DNA of 64,000 nucleotides from Bolinopsis microptera (lineage: Eukaryota; Ctenophora; Tentaculata; Lobata; Bolinopsidae), in NCBI RefSeq assembly GCF_026151205.1, contig NC_087076.1, forward strand, positions 18,277,419 to 18,341,418. Reading direction: 5' to 3'. The notes under the pieces are model-generated. The model was not told where the DNA came from and searched no databases. It was given only the letters and a program-made list of their open reading frames with translations. Position numbers and translations under genes: made by a program. Below, in pieces: positions 20,947 to 31,496 of this stretch. How positions within the stretch are numbered: the first letter of the stretch is position 1; each line of letters opens with the position of its first letter.

Positions 20947-23888
20947 TGTAAGATTCGGAACGCTTTTATAAGAGTTCATTTAAAGTAATTTAGAAAAATA
21001 AATCTCATTCTGAAGATTTGCGTGGATTATTTCTTTGTTTATTATAATAGTGGTTGCAATTTTATTCTCATCCTCTTGTATATATACTTTTTGACTATTG
21101 GGTAAATTTACTTTTTATATTGGGTCAGACATTACCATGTGATTTGACTTTTGAATCGTTTAATCCGTTTAGTCATACAATCGTCATACAGTTAGTTATC
21201 CTCATTTATTTTGCGTCAGAATTCAATTATAAATTTGACATCAATGTAAATTAAAATAACATTTACAAAAGACCAAAAATCCTTATAATGAGGCAAAACC
21301 ATGATTTATCAAGGATAGAGGAATACAAATGAATGCAGCACTATCAAACTGCTGCTGGAGTGAGAAATATGTATGATATCGATAAACATTTGTAAAATCT
21401 ATTTTGGCTAGACCAAAACACAGTGATTAAATTGGTGCTGAGTTGATCAACCGGATGTTTGGCTCAAGATATTAGAGACGGTGAACAAATACAAAAATGT
21501 AAAATGTAACATCAGCAAACTGAGTCACTGACTCTGGTTTTATCAAAGTTAACAACGTTAAAGTATAGTGAGACTATAATGGATACTAACGGCCGGAAAT
21601 GCAGACTGCAGCAGAGTGACGAGCATGTTAGCTTCAAAGACTTATAGTCTGTATAGACATAGATGAAATTAGTTGAATGTTCATGAACTATGATTAGTTT
21701 TCCTCAAAACATTGTTTCTGGGAAAACCAATGACTCGTCAACAGCGTACAGAGCGTTATACGTAATACATGTTTTAACAAACTGGAAGTGACTTCCTCAA
21801 TATGTAGAACTACAAAGTGTAATATTGATAACCGTCTCAACAGGGGTCGAATTCATGTATAAGGAAAGTAAACCATCGATTTAAAGCTACCGCCGCTCCT
21901 GTTACTTGATTGGGCGGATTGGTTTGATCGGTTGTAAACGGTTTTGTGTTTATAACAACAAGTTTGGATACTCTTGCTAAACAAGTCGAGCAGAATATGA
22001 ACATTGCACGGTCATGTGATGGTCGTTATGACATTGGTAGGAAATGAGAGAACTAAAGTTGAGTAGAATGTTCAGATAAATTCAGTCAACCAGTGCTGCT
22101 CAGCCGGTGATGAAACTCCCCCGATTCATCATTACAATGATTGGAAGATGATTGCTTTTATCACGTTCACTCATTGACTCATGAAATGTAATACTATTGA
22201 TGAGACTGGTATTAGCACTCACGGTGATCCTTGCTTCATCTCTACTTTATTGTCCTGATTTCAATGAACAACTTTGTACTTAGTTCGTATAATTACTACT
22301 GGGCTAATCGTATAATTTATTATAGGGACCGAATCTTCATCGACCTTGAAAAGATTCGGAGCTTTGCTCAAACTGATTCTGCCAATGGTATTACAAGGTG
22401 AACTCAACTTACTAAGAACAATACCGACGTGGCAGACTAATTCAGTGCCTTTGGTTCCTAAATCCAAGCTAAATGATGCATATTTCAAACCATATGAGGA
22501 TCTTTACGGTAACGCCGCTCAATAAGCACTTTTTATACAGTATGTAATTTCTGTAAACAAAAACGTAATTTTCGTTGAACGACAAACGTCTTTAAATTAG
22601 GTGAAAGTCAAAGTTCAAAAATGTCATTCGTCGAATATCTGAAAATACAACTTATTTCCAACTGACATTTAAATTGGCTGAAAATATCAACCAATTTAAT
22701 TCGAGCATTTTTTCACCCATCTGCCATAAACTCAATAAGTTATGCAGTGTTGCTGTCTACAGCAGACGAAGAGAAATTATGACATTATGTATTACTCTGT
22801 TTTGAGTATATTATATCACTTTTACTCAATTTCATAATGACAACGAGCAAGTCATTGTCCCACTCATCAGCTGATATGCCCTACTCTTCCGGCCTCATTC
22901 ACACCTCATCTACTGTTCATAGTTCATTATTAGTGATATGAGCACCAGTCAGACTTCAGACACTTTTATTAGTGTAAGACCATCTGGTTTACTCGATTAT
23001 CTTTGGTTCACTTCTGTTTTTTATTGCTAGTGTATCCACGTGAGTATTTGGTTTATCGCCTTAGGGTTAACGCTTGCCATATGTATATTTATAATTTCTG
23101 GGTCACTAGTTTTGCATGCAAGGATGTATTGTAAAAATAACCTTTGGAGGGCGTCTAGAAACTGTTAATAAACAATTCCGAAACAGGAGAATATTTCGAC
23201 AGTAATAATTTAAGCTATAATTCATCCTATTTTCTCTGATATTCACGCCAGCCAAAATCGTTTTCGGTATTTTATGAAAAAAACTTAGAAATTCTTCTTG
23301 ATGCGGAGGTTTTCAGTTGTAATTAAAGATATAAATTATACATTTGCTCTATTTTTCATCTTTGGTGACAATAAGATAAATAATCCTCGTCTGAATCTGT
23401 AACTTATCACGTGATATTTAATGTAATTCGGAGAGTCCTAATCCGCTTTGCGACCATGGGTGGCATATCTCTTGTCTCTAATATAGAGTAGTGAGACGAC
23501 TTTCTAGTTTATGTACCAATTTAGATTCAATATAATCGACATGCTCCGGTCTTCTAAGTGATGATCTGTGATTTTCATTATCCTTAGCTGAGCCGTAGTT
23601 TCACGTGGGAACCTACTAAAGGTCCATCCAGGAGCCAGGTGTGGTGGTTTATGTCCCGTTTATAATACGAACGCCCTGCCTCTGACGTAATCTGCTGTTT
23701 AATTCCGTAATCAGATGATCATTTGTCTGGGAGTGAAGTACTTTAAATTTGTTTCACTAAGAGAATCTTTCCATCAGTTTACCTGTTTTTGGGTCCTTTC
23801 CTTTATTTTATCATAAGCAGTGGTCAGTCGTAAGCTTTTTAACCCCTTCTTGATTGGTCGATCGATCGGATCCAGGAAAAGAGTATTC
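20947..23888. other. Intergenic DNA
   Basis: About 2.9 kb without a supported gene, RNA or well-formed repeat. Open frames are short and carry no recognisable domain. It presumably includes upstream control DNA for the receptor at 23946. Confidence 0.45.
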
Positions 23889-23895
23889 TATATAA
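23889..23895 (+). promoter_or_regulatory. Candidate TATA box
   Basis: TATATAA lies 51 bp upstream of the receptor start codon, compatible with a short 5' leader. Positional inference only. Confidence 0.4.
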
Positions 23896-23945
23896 CCTCC
23901 TTCTATCTAGTGCTACCTTTATTTAAAAGCTATTAAACAGGTCGA

Positions 23946-25067
23946 ATGGAGAGTGAAAATAAAACTTCAGGGCCATGTGCCTTGCCCTTCATCGTAAAGA
24001 AGTTCTTTAGCAGCCCCTGGGAACTTAACTTCTACACCAGTCTTTGTGTAATTTTCGGACTACAAACCATCATTCTCAACTGCCCCATCTTGAGATTCTA
24101 TTCAAAGTCAACCGGTAAAAGCAGGGTCATTCCTTACTTGTACAGAATCATCCCAACGTTTGATCTCTTATGTGGGATCGCTGGATTCCTCAACGCTGGC
24201 CACTTTGCTGTCCTCAACTCAGACGACCTAGAAGACGTGATCTGCCTGACACTACCACAAAGCGGCCATGTTCTCGACAAAAAGCTGGTCATGCTCCTCA
24301 GCTACCTGCTGACAGCATACCTTTCTGTCACCAGCGCCTTCCTGCACACCTTACTTACGGTGGTAAGATGTATCAACATTAGTCTACCATTCCACCATAT
24401 AGCTCTAGGTCACATCAAGCGAGCTCTCTACAGCTACCTGGCTGTCATGATCTTGATGATCCTGGCAGAGATATCCTACATACTCTACACCAGCTACACA
24501 GGTCTCGCTCAAGTCACCGAGAGTTACTTTTACTACATTATCTTTGTGAGACTGGTCAGTCTGGTGAAACTACAGATGATAGAAGGAGGACAGAGTGAGC
24601 TGAGTTTTGATCTGCACGTAGCACTGGATCTGGTGGTGCCCTTTGTGCTGCCCTGTCTGATCTGCACGGTGTGTCTTGTGGTCCTGGTGTACACACTAAT
24701 ATGGAGACGGAGGGGTGGGGTGAACACCAACAAAAGGGAGAGTGTCCGGAGTCAGTACCACATCACCGGCACCATTACCCTTCTCACTGCTCACTTTGTC
24801 TTCTGCAATTCTATCCTGGTCGTTGTTATCATCCTACAGAGACACTTCAACTCTGTTGGGGCATCTCAGAGCTGGCATGGCAAGGCAGCTGCTGTAGCAT
24901 TCTGTTTAGTCCCTCTGTTCAATGCTGCAATCAATCCACTGATCTTTATCTCCCGGAGCAAGGCATTGAAAGCATACATCAAGGGTTGCTTCTTATCAAA
25001 GAAAAGGCTCTTGTCTTCTGTGAGCAGAAGCTTCATCAGCGCCAAAATACGAATAAGTACAGTTTGA
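23946..25067 (+). CDS. Rhodopsin-like G-protein-coupled receptor, single exon
   Basis: An uninterrupted 373-aa frame with seven membrane segments. It begins with a short N terminus carrying a glycosylation-type NKT. TM1 is around LCVIFGLQTIIL. TM2 has TFDLLCGIAGF with the conserved Asp. A long TM3 ends TVVRCINISLPF, with Arg kept but the D-R-Y box otherwise changed. TM4 is LAVMILMILAEI, TM5 DLVVPFVLPCLICTV, TM6 GTITLLTAHFVFCNS and TM7 FNAAINPLIFISR, an NPxxY-type box with Phe-Ile-Ser. A basic C-terminal tail follows. The 7TM fold and plasma-membrane signalling are clear, but the ligand and subfamily are not recognisable. It is not closely alike to the receptor at 16243-17438. The first ATG gives a sensible N terminus, so it was taken as the start. 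Confidence 0.85.
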   Translation: MESENKTSGPCALPFIVKKFFSSPWELNFYTSLCVIFGLQTIILNCPILRFYSKSTGKSRVIPYLYRIIPTFDLLCGIAGFLNAGHFAVLNSDDLEDVICLTLPQSGHVLDKKLVMLLSYLLTAYLSVTSAFLHTLLTVVRCINISLPFHHIALGHIKRALYSYLAVMILMILAEISYILYTSYTGLAQVTESYFYYIIFVRLVSLVKLQMIEGGQSELSFDLHVALDLVVPFVLPCLICTVCLVVLVYTLIWRRRGGVNTNKRESVRSQYHITGTITLLTAHFVFCNSILVVVIILQRHFNSVGASQSWHGKAAAVAFCLVPLFNAAINPLIFISRSKALKAYIKGCFLSKKRLLSSVSRSFISAKIRISTV

Positions 25068-26129
25068 TTCGAACAAAGAAGTCTACAAAGATTGTTAATT
25101 GATTTTTTTTACGACCTCAACTGATAAATTTATTCGATTTTCCTGCTTCATTAATACTGAAAGAACTTAACTCCATCTTTGACGTAAATACATTTTCCGG
25201 TTCATTGAAGACCGCAGTCCGCACTAAGTTATAAGCTGTCGACATAGGAGACGATATATTACGTGGTGAGATCAATATTGTAGTTGAAACCCGACAAATC
25301 ATAAAACATTTCCTTTATTTAATCAATGTGGAAAAGTTCTGAATTTATGAACGGCTTAAATTTTCTTGATTCGACACCAATCTTTCAGCGACTGTATTCT
25401 TTTATGTTGAAATGCAGTACGATACAATGCTTGCCAAGAATTCTCAGAATGAAATGTTTAAGTAATCTGTTATAATGTCATGCTTGATTGTTTGATTCGA
25501 AAATAATTGTTGCTTGTTATTTAACGCTTGAGTCTGTCAAATTGTTCTCATGCAGCTAGTGGCACAAATTTCTGTGCTTATGTATCGAATCTGACAGCTG
25601 CTGGAGCTTCAGTTTGAATTCTGTACCTCCTGTCCCGATTTCTGCTCCACAGTCCATCGTTGATATAGTGGTCCAATTTGCAGTTAAAGTGAACAATTAA
25701 TAAATGTATGTCATGTCTCAGTGAATTTGATTACAGCTTTAAACGTTCATAGGAATATTTCCGAAAAATCCAATACCTACAATACAGCTTATATATTTAT
25801 TTTACAGAAGATTGATTTATCCAGAGGGTCTACTTGTCGCCATAGCTACCATTCTAAGCTGTATCCAAAGTTACAGCGCGCGCACATTGTCAACCCTGCG
25901 CGCGCTATAACTCTACGCGCGCTAGCTACGTACGTTACGTAAAGCTATTATATAATTTTTTTTTTTTTTTTTAAAAAAAAGGAAGCAACTCACGGTATCA
26001 CTCTCAGAAGAGACATGTTTGATCATTTACCGGAATTGCAACCAAATATACACAATAAGGTTTGTACTTTATCCGTACATCCCCTTTAATAGCTTCAATA
26101 AATTGTCTATAAAATTTACATAAACAAAC
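25068..26129. other. Non-coding DNA with CpG-rich patch and poly(T)
   Basis: No gene. Repeated gcgcgc words cluster at about 25876-25935, followed by an 18-T run joined to an 8-A run at about 25956-25980. Confidence 0.5.
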
Positions 26130-26873
26130 TTAAGAGACCTCAAAGCTCGTCTTCTGAGGAATGAGATTGAAGGATACATCATCCAGTCCAAGGTGCTGGG
26201 CTTTTTGTCTTCCTCTGATTCCCCTGAGTGCTATGAGTGTACTTCGTAGCAGATCAAACCTGAATCGTGTTCTGATGTGATTTTTGACCTGGCTCTTAGC
26301 TTCTTTATTGTGGTCAGCTATCCTTTCAGAAATACGATCTACAAACACAGTGCAGAGTGGGCCCATACCTCCGGATGTTGTAAAAACTAGTGGGACAAAG
26401 GACCCTTTCTCTGACTGAAGTACTCTCTCCTCATATAGATCTTTCTTCTCTTTCTCATGCGCACTGTAGATTTTATCGAGTGGCTTAAATGTATTGGAGT
26501 CGCAATTAGGATGAGTGACCCTGATGTCAAAGAATGTTCTTTCGAATGGTGCATACAGTCCAACAGCTGCTACGTCCAGACGGGCTTCATCCTGGGTGTT
26601 GGTCTTCCTGGAGAATGAAGTTGGTTGGGCAGGTAGGAGTGCAGGTTCTATCCTTACATCCTTACACTTAGCTTCTTGAAGGAAGAAAGCTGCAGTGTCT
26701 CTAATGGCATTGTGGCGCATGCAAACGTATCCACCTAATTTACAATCAAGGGAGTGGTAGACACTGTTTGCATGTCCGCAAGCACATTTAGAGGGCACTC
26801 CTTGGATCTTCCATCCATAGCGTAGGCGTATGCTGTCTTGGAACTCTTGCTTATTATATAATAGCACGTGCAT
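26130..26873 (-). pseudogene. Retroelement-derived C-terminal fragment with nuclease-like domain
   Basis: A 247-aa frame begins in the middle of a protein. A Cys/His cluster (CACGHANSVYHSLDC) is followed by YVCMRHNAIRDTAAFFL, an Asp-rich DEARLDVAAVG, then FFDIRVTHPNCDSN, EKKDLYEERVL and SFVPLVFTTSGGMGPL. This order is familiar from C-terminal regions of retrotransposon polyproteins in invertebrates. It suggests a PD-(D/E)xK-like endonuclease, though I infer that fold from motif spacing. No RT lies upstream, so the copy is 5'-truncated. The frame itself is intact and ends in a natural stop. Confidence 0.5.
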
Positions 26874-26923
26874 GAACTATCATGAAGTGCCATAATCATA
26901 ATATTGAGAAATTTAAACTCCAG

Positions 26924-27016
26924 TTGTAGGTTTACAACCTACCAGGACGCGCGCAGAGTTGGACTCGTCGACGGTCCAATATATGGAACAGATATTTTAC
27001 GAGTATCACCCGTTAA
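26924..27016 (-). mobile_element. Micro-MITE family A, intact copy 3
   Basis: A 93-bp element in reverse orientation (TTGTAGGTTTACAACC to CACCCGTTAA), flanked by the perfect 8-bp duplication AACTCCAG (26916-26923 and 27017-27024). Confidence 0.88.
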
Positions 27017-27420
27017 AACTCCAGTTGAGAGGAATTAGGACAACTCTAGAAACTTAATAAAAATTGTACAATTTGCATATATACCTTGTGTAACATCGTG
27101 TATTTCGCATTTTTGCGCGCATGTGATATCGTATGTCCCGTGATATTGCATATTGTGTCTGGGAAATTTCGCTAGTAAAATTATAGACCTTTGCCTTTTA
27201 TTATTTGGCGTATTTTATTATTTGGCGTACCCATAAAAAATATTGTGGCGCGGCGATGTGACACAACTACAATTGAGGAAAAGGAGAGTGTTTACAACAT
27301 CTAAATAAGCATGGTAACCTAATAATTGATAATAGGATGATGATTAATCACTCGCATGATGATTGATACATGTTACGTATCCCAAATATCAGCGCGAAAA
27401 GTGGCATGCAACGTATGTCA

Positions 27421-27825
27421 ACATGATGATAACACTCGACTGTCACGTGACTTTTTCGACCCATTCTCTAGCTGGTCCTGTCTCCCAGTCTCCTGATCGA
27501 ATATTCGAATGCTCTAATCTGATCCCAATCGTAACCCTAACCCGATCCTTAACAAAAGCATATGCTGAAACCCTAACCCTAACGAGAAATTAGACTAACT
27601 TCCTTATACTGTATACGGTCATATTACGTGATCGAGACCGTTTTTTGTCAACAATAATAACTCGTCAGGCGAGGATTTTAACCCTATGTCGTGAGGGTGA
27701 TTCGGAATCAGCGTTCGAAAATACATCGATTGAAGTTGGTTTCAACTTAACTGTCATGTCGGGGCCCTAATTTTACAACAATCTCGAAGATCGACTGTAA
27801 AGTGATTTAGCATGCTCCTACTAAA
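27421..27825 (+). repeat. Dispersed repeat R1, copy 2 (uninterrupted)
   Basis: Same order of conserved blocks as 9421-9912 but without the family A insertion. It contains cgtaaccctaacccgatcc and aaccctaaccctaac. Non-coding, class unknown. Confidence 0.7.
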
Positions 27826-28159
27826 TCGCTCGCCCAAATTTTAAGAAAATTCTTGTGAAAAGGTCCTTTGGGCATGAAAGTGATCTAGATCGGTGTATTT
27901 TTGGACGATGATTCCGAATCACCTCCCCCTGACGTATAGTAGTAGTATGGTTAAAATGCTTTCCTGAAGAGTTATAGGCAAAAAACCGTTTTGGTCACGT
28001 GATTGGACGACCAACGACACAAAATGCAAAATTTCATTAAAAAACTCTACAGGAACCCTTGTAGAGTTTTTACGATACAGCTAAGGGAGCCGCGCACTCG
28101 TGCACGGTGGGTCATACAACGTATGACAAGCGACAGGCTAGTAAAATACGAATTCGATT

Positions 28160-28245
28160 GTTTAGGGCCCGGGTTAGGGTTAGGGTTGCGGTGAGGGTTT
28201 TGGTTAGCTTCGGGGTTATGGTTAGGGTTGCGATTAGGGTTTATG
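28160..28245 (+). repeat. Telomere-like TTAGGG-type degenerate tract
   Basis: Irregular gggttagggttagggttg and ggttatggttagggttgcg variants. Short and interrupted, so an interstitial tract or part of a dispersed repeat, not a chromosome end. Confidence 0.5.
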
Positions 28246-28350
28246 TAAAACCGTTTTGTACAGCAGCAAACCCATAAAAACCAAAGTCACGTGAAATTTT
28301 TGGCGAGCAAATTAGTAAAAGCCGATTTATTATTATTAGCACGCTTGAAC

Positions 28351-28436
28351 TTACCTGGGGACCCCAGGCTATAATGTTTACAAACATATAAAGAATAAAG
28401 ATTCGGTGGAATGACAGGCTGAGCGCCGCCCAGTAA
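28351..28436 (+). mobile_element. Micro-MITE family B, copy 2
   Basis: An 86-bp element from TTACCTGGGGACCCCAGGCT to GCGCCGCCCAGTAA, flanked by the perfect 8-bp duplication GCTTGAAC (28343-28350 and 28437-28444). Confidence 0.88.
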
Positions 28437-29176
28437 GCTTGAACCTAATATCATACATTTGCTTTGGGACTGTCAATCAGAGGCGGCTATTGAGAGGGAG
28501 TCCAGGCGTCCGTGGACGCCCTAAAATTATCATTTGATGGCTGGTGCTTAAAATAGAAATAGTGCTTGGTAATAGTGTTCGGAAATATCTAAGGCGCAGT
28601 TTATATCTCCGCCAAAAGCACACTCCCCAAATTGCGCGCATTGCTGTAACTTCTTTCAAACTTCATGAATCGACATAAATTATTTTGCAATGTATTCAGA
28701 GTTAATATATGCACTTATACAAATCACTTGGAATACTTTTGAAAGAGAATAACAAACTCAAAAACGCTATTGACGTATTCCCCATAAAAAGCACAATAGC
28801 GTGAGATCAAGCTTTTGTCGAGGTGCCTCGAAACGATTCCTCGTTCAATTTTGGTCGGAGAACGCCAACTTAGTGCATAATCAAGGAATTTATAGACATA
28901 TTTAATTTCATACGTATCAAATTGGATGTGCTTTTGGCAGAGATATAACGTGAGCCAATATGCAATATCCAATCGTAATATAAAGCTCTTTATTCACTCA
29001 AACGTTCGAATGCAAAAGCGCACGCATGATTTTTATTTGGTTGACGACGTCAACCCATTGAGATCGTTGCTCTGCGAAGAATGCTAGTTCGCGCGGCGCG
29101 TCGAAGCGGCGAAGTCCTCCAAGATTTTTATGAAATTTTGCATTTTGTGTCATTTGTCATTGTGCATTGGTCGTCC

Positions 29177-29811
29177 AATTCTACGTTTGGACGACTAAGC
29201 CGCGCAGTTTTAACACCTTGCAATTTGAACTATTGGCTGCTATCATACTGCGCGCGGCTGAGATCGTACACGTGTGGTGTCTTTTTTCAACCATATTATA
29301 AGTTTTTGTTTTTGTTTGCTGTCGTCTGTTATCAAGTGTGACACATTACATACGTCATGAGGCCCTGTGTGTAATGTAATCGGTAGTTTGGTGGGAGCTT
29401 GGCCCGGCCCCAAGTCCCCCTACCGGCACCCCCTCCCCTCCCCTCCCCAGTCCGTCGATTGGACACCCAACAAAACTGCCAGCCACCTCCCACGAGCCGC
29501 CTCTGACAAGGTTGTCGTTGACCATTGTTAATGATCTGGCCCGGCGCGCGCCGTCGGACATTTCGAGAAGAAAGCGGCGCGCGCTACTTCGAAGAAATTT
29601 AGACGAGTAACATCCGTCAAGGTTGTCGGTGACCAACACAAAGAATTTTGAAGAACTTAAAAAATGGTTTAACAAAAAGGAGCAATCGAACCATCAAGAC
29701 TGAAGATTTTGTTTAATAACAACAAATCAGTGTACTCGCGAACATCTATATCACAATTGGGTATCACTGCATGGGGTGTTTATCCAGCTTACCTGTCTAC
29801 GTTAACGGGTG
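29177..29811. other. Non-coding DNA, CpG-rich in part
   Basis: No supported gene. Several gcgcgc words at about 29540-29585. The minus-strand open frame at 29355-29675 has no recognisable domain. Confidence 0.45.
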
Positions 29812-29853
29812 ATACTCGTAAAATGTTTGTTTTAAATACAGGACCGTCGACGA
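29812..29853 (+). mobile_element. Micro-MITE family A, truncated copy
   Basis: Starts ttaacgggtgatactcgtaa and runs to ggaccgtcgacga, where it is cut by the left end of the TIR element at 29854. The right half is missing. Confidence 0.7.
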
Positions 29854-30163
29854 CTGTTACCAAAATGTAACTAGATCGAACGGAGAAATTAAGTCTCACT
29901 AGTGCTAGGTCTCTACACGCAGGAAATAGGAATTTAGTCTGATCTTACCTGAGGACCCCAGGCTATTATGTTCATTAACACGAATAAAGATTTGGCGGAA
30001 TGACAGGCTGAGCGCGGCCCAGTAAGTCTGATCACGCAGGCGCGTGATATTTATATTTGATTTTGTATATAATTATAAATATTTTAAAACCGCGCCTGCT
30101 TGAGACCTAATTCCTGCGTGAGACCTAATTTTTCTGTTCGACCTAGTTACATTTTGGTGACAG
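29854..30163. mobile_element. TIR element, CTGTYACCAAAATGTAAC ends
   Basis: A 310-bp element. The left end CTGTTACCAAAATGTAACTA and the right end (reverse complement CTGTCACCAAAATGTAACTA) continue as imperfect inverted repeats for about 45 bp (tcgaac, aaatta, gtctcac words). A family B element (29945-30025) is nested inside. It abuts the truncated family A copy. No clear target duplication. Confidence 0.65.
29945..30025 (+). mobile_element. Micro-MITE family B, copy 3 (nested)
   Basis: An 81-bp element from TTACCTGAGGACCCCAGGCT to GCGCGGCCCAGTAA, flanked by the perfect 8-bp duplication GTCTGATC (29937-29944 and 30026-30033). Confidence 0.88.
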
Positions 30164-30506
30164 ATACTCTAGCAGCTGAGGTCTTTAACTAAACAGTGCT
30201 GATTAGCCAGACAGTATTTCATGTAGCAATAATTTCGAAGGGAGAGAATCATGAATCAGGCCGATTTAGAATTAGATTAAAATCTGGTCCTAGCTCTAAC
30301 CAGAGCCCTCTCGCTTGCAGTAGCGCGCGAAACAAGCGCGTCACGCAGTACGCGTATACACATGGCTATGTCCAATTAAACCGAATTCTTGTAAACTAAA
30401 CACTGTTATCGTACAGACAAGATTGATTTGATTGCCTCGAAAGTTGAAGCATTTACAATGTGGTGACTGACATGGAGTTGGTTCCAGTTCCACCATCCAC
30501 AGGATT

Positions 30507-31487
30507 GGGGGGTGGGGGGAGGCTGACCATATTAAAGTATATTAAAATGTTGGGTTTTTCCCGATTTAGGGGCGGGGATATACTTTAATATACTTTAATA
30601 TATCCCTATCTTTTTGGAGACCTAAATCTTTTTGGAGGCTTTAAATGCAATTCTTAATCGATTCCGAAAATTTCATGCAAAAATATTGAAAACTGATGGA
30701 GTTGTTTCAATTTTAATGAAGTCAGTTTGGCTAGTATCCCGAACCGAGATATTATGTGCAATTTTGTTCATGATGGGGGTCTTTTAACTTATAGTATCCA
30801 CTATTCAACAAATATTGAGCTATATCTTTCACATAAATTCTCATTCAAAAATATTGAAATTTGATCGAATTTTGGGCAAAAGCTTTCTAATTTGGTGCGT
30901 ATGCCCAAATATGGGCATCTTACTATATATAAAGCGAGACGATATATATATATGGATCCGTGCCATTTTACTGACACCACGGCATCAACTTTAACGCGAC
31001 TTTCCGCAAAAACCGTAAAAGATATACAACTGAAACTTTTTTGACTGGGTCAAATGCTTTTATGCTTTAGCTTTTCAAATCAGCATGAAAAAATAAAAAA
31101 TTGGCCAAGGAATAGGAGTTTTAGAGCCCAAAATTTGGACCCCCAAGTGGTGTCAAAAACGCGAATTAAATAGGTAATAATTATTTTAGTCTCTTAAGTC
31201 TTGACACCATTTTAGGGTTATACGGGTTCCTGCTAGTATGGTTTAAAGCTCATAACTCAGCCATTTTTTGACCAAACTGAATGTAATTGTAAATTCGTGT
31301 ACTACTAGTACTACTAGTCCAAAAACAGGCTTATCTTGCAAATCTAAACGAAGAATATAGCTCGACTAATTTTGGCTGTTTTATTTTGGGTACATTAACA
31401 TTGTTAAAGTATATTAAAGTGTAGGTTTTTTCCCGATTTGAGGGCGGGATATACTTTAATATACTGTAATATGGTCAGCCCCCCCCC
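30507..31487. mobile_element. TIR element with G-run termini and 9-bp duplication
   Basis: A 981-bp element flanked by CACAGGATT on both sides (30498-30506 and 31488-31496). It begins with a G-rich run followed by ggctgaccatattaaagtat and ends atactgtaatatggtcagcc followed by a C run, giving an inverted repeat. Just inside each end is a second, internal inverted repeat (tattaaagtatattaaa ... tttaatatacttta) around cccgattt-ggggcgg. The middle has no recognisable ORF. The class is unknown; the duplication could be 8 or 9 bp. Confidence 0.75.
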
Positions 31488-31496
31488 CACAGGATT

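Larger units (their letters stand above)
28000..29176. repeat. Inverted arms of a possible larger element
   Basis: Sequence at about 28000-28036 (ggacgaccaacgacacaaaa, then tgcaaaatttcat) recurs inverted at about 29124-29176 (atgaaattttgcattttgtg ... ggtcgtcc). A family B copy sits between the arms. No ORF with a recognisable domain is present inside. Confidence 0.45.

Noticed and set aside
28160-28245. Telomere
   Set aside because: The TTAGGG variants are few, irregular and surrounded by dispersed repeats. Similar ccctaa words occur inside R1.
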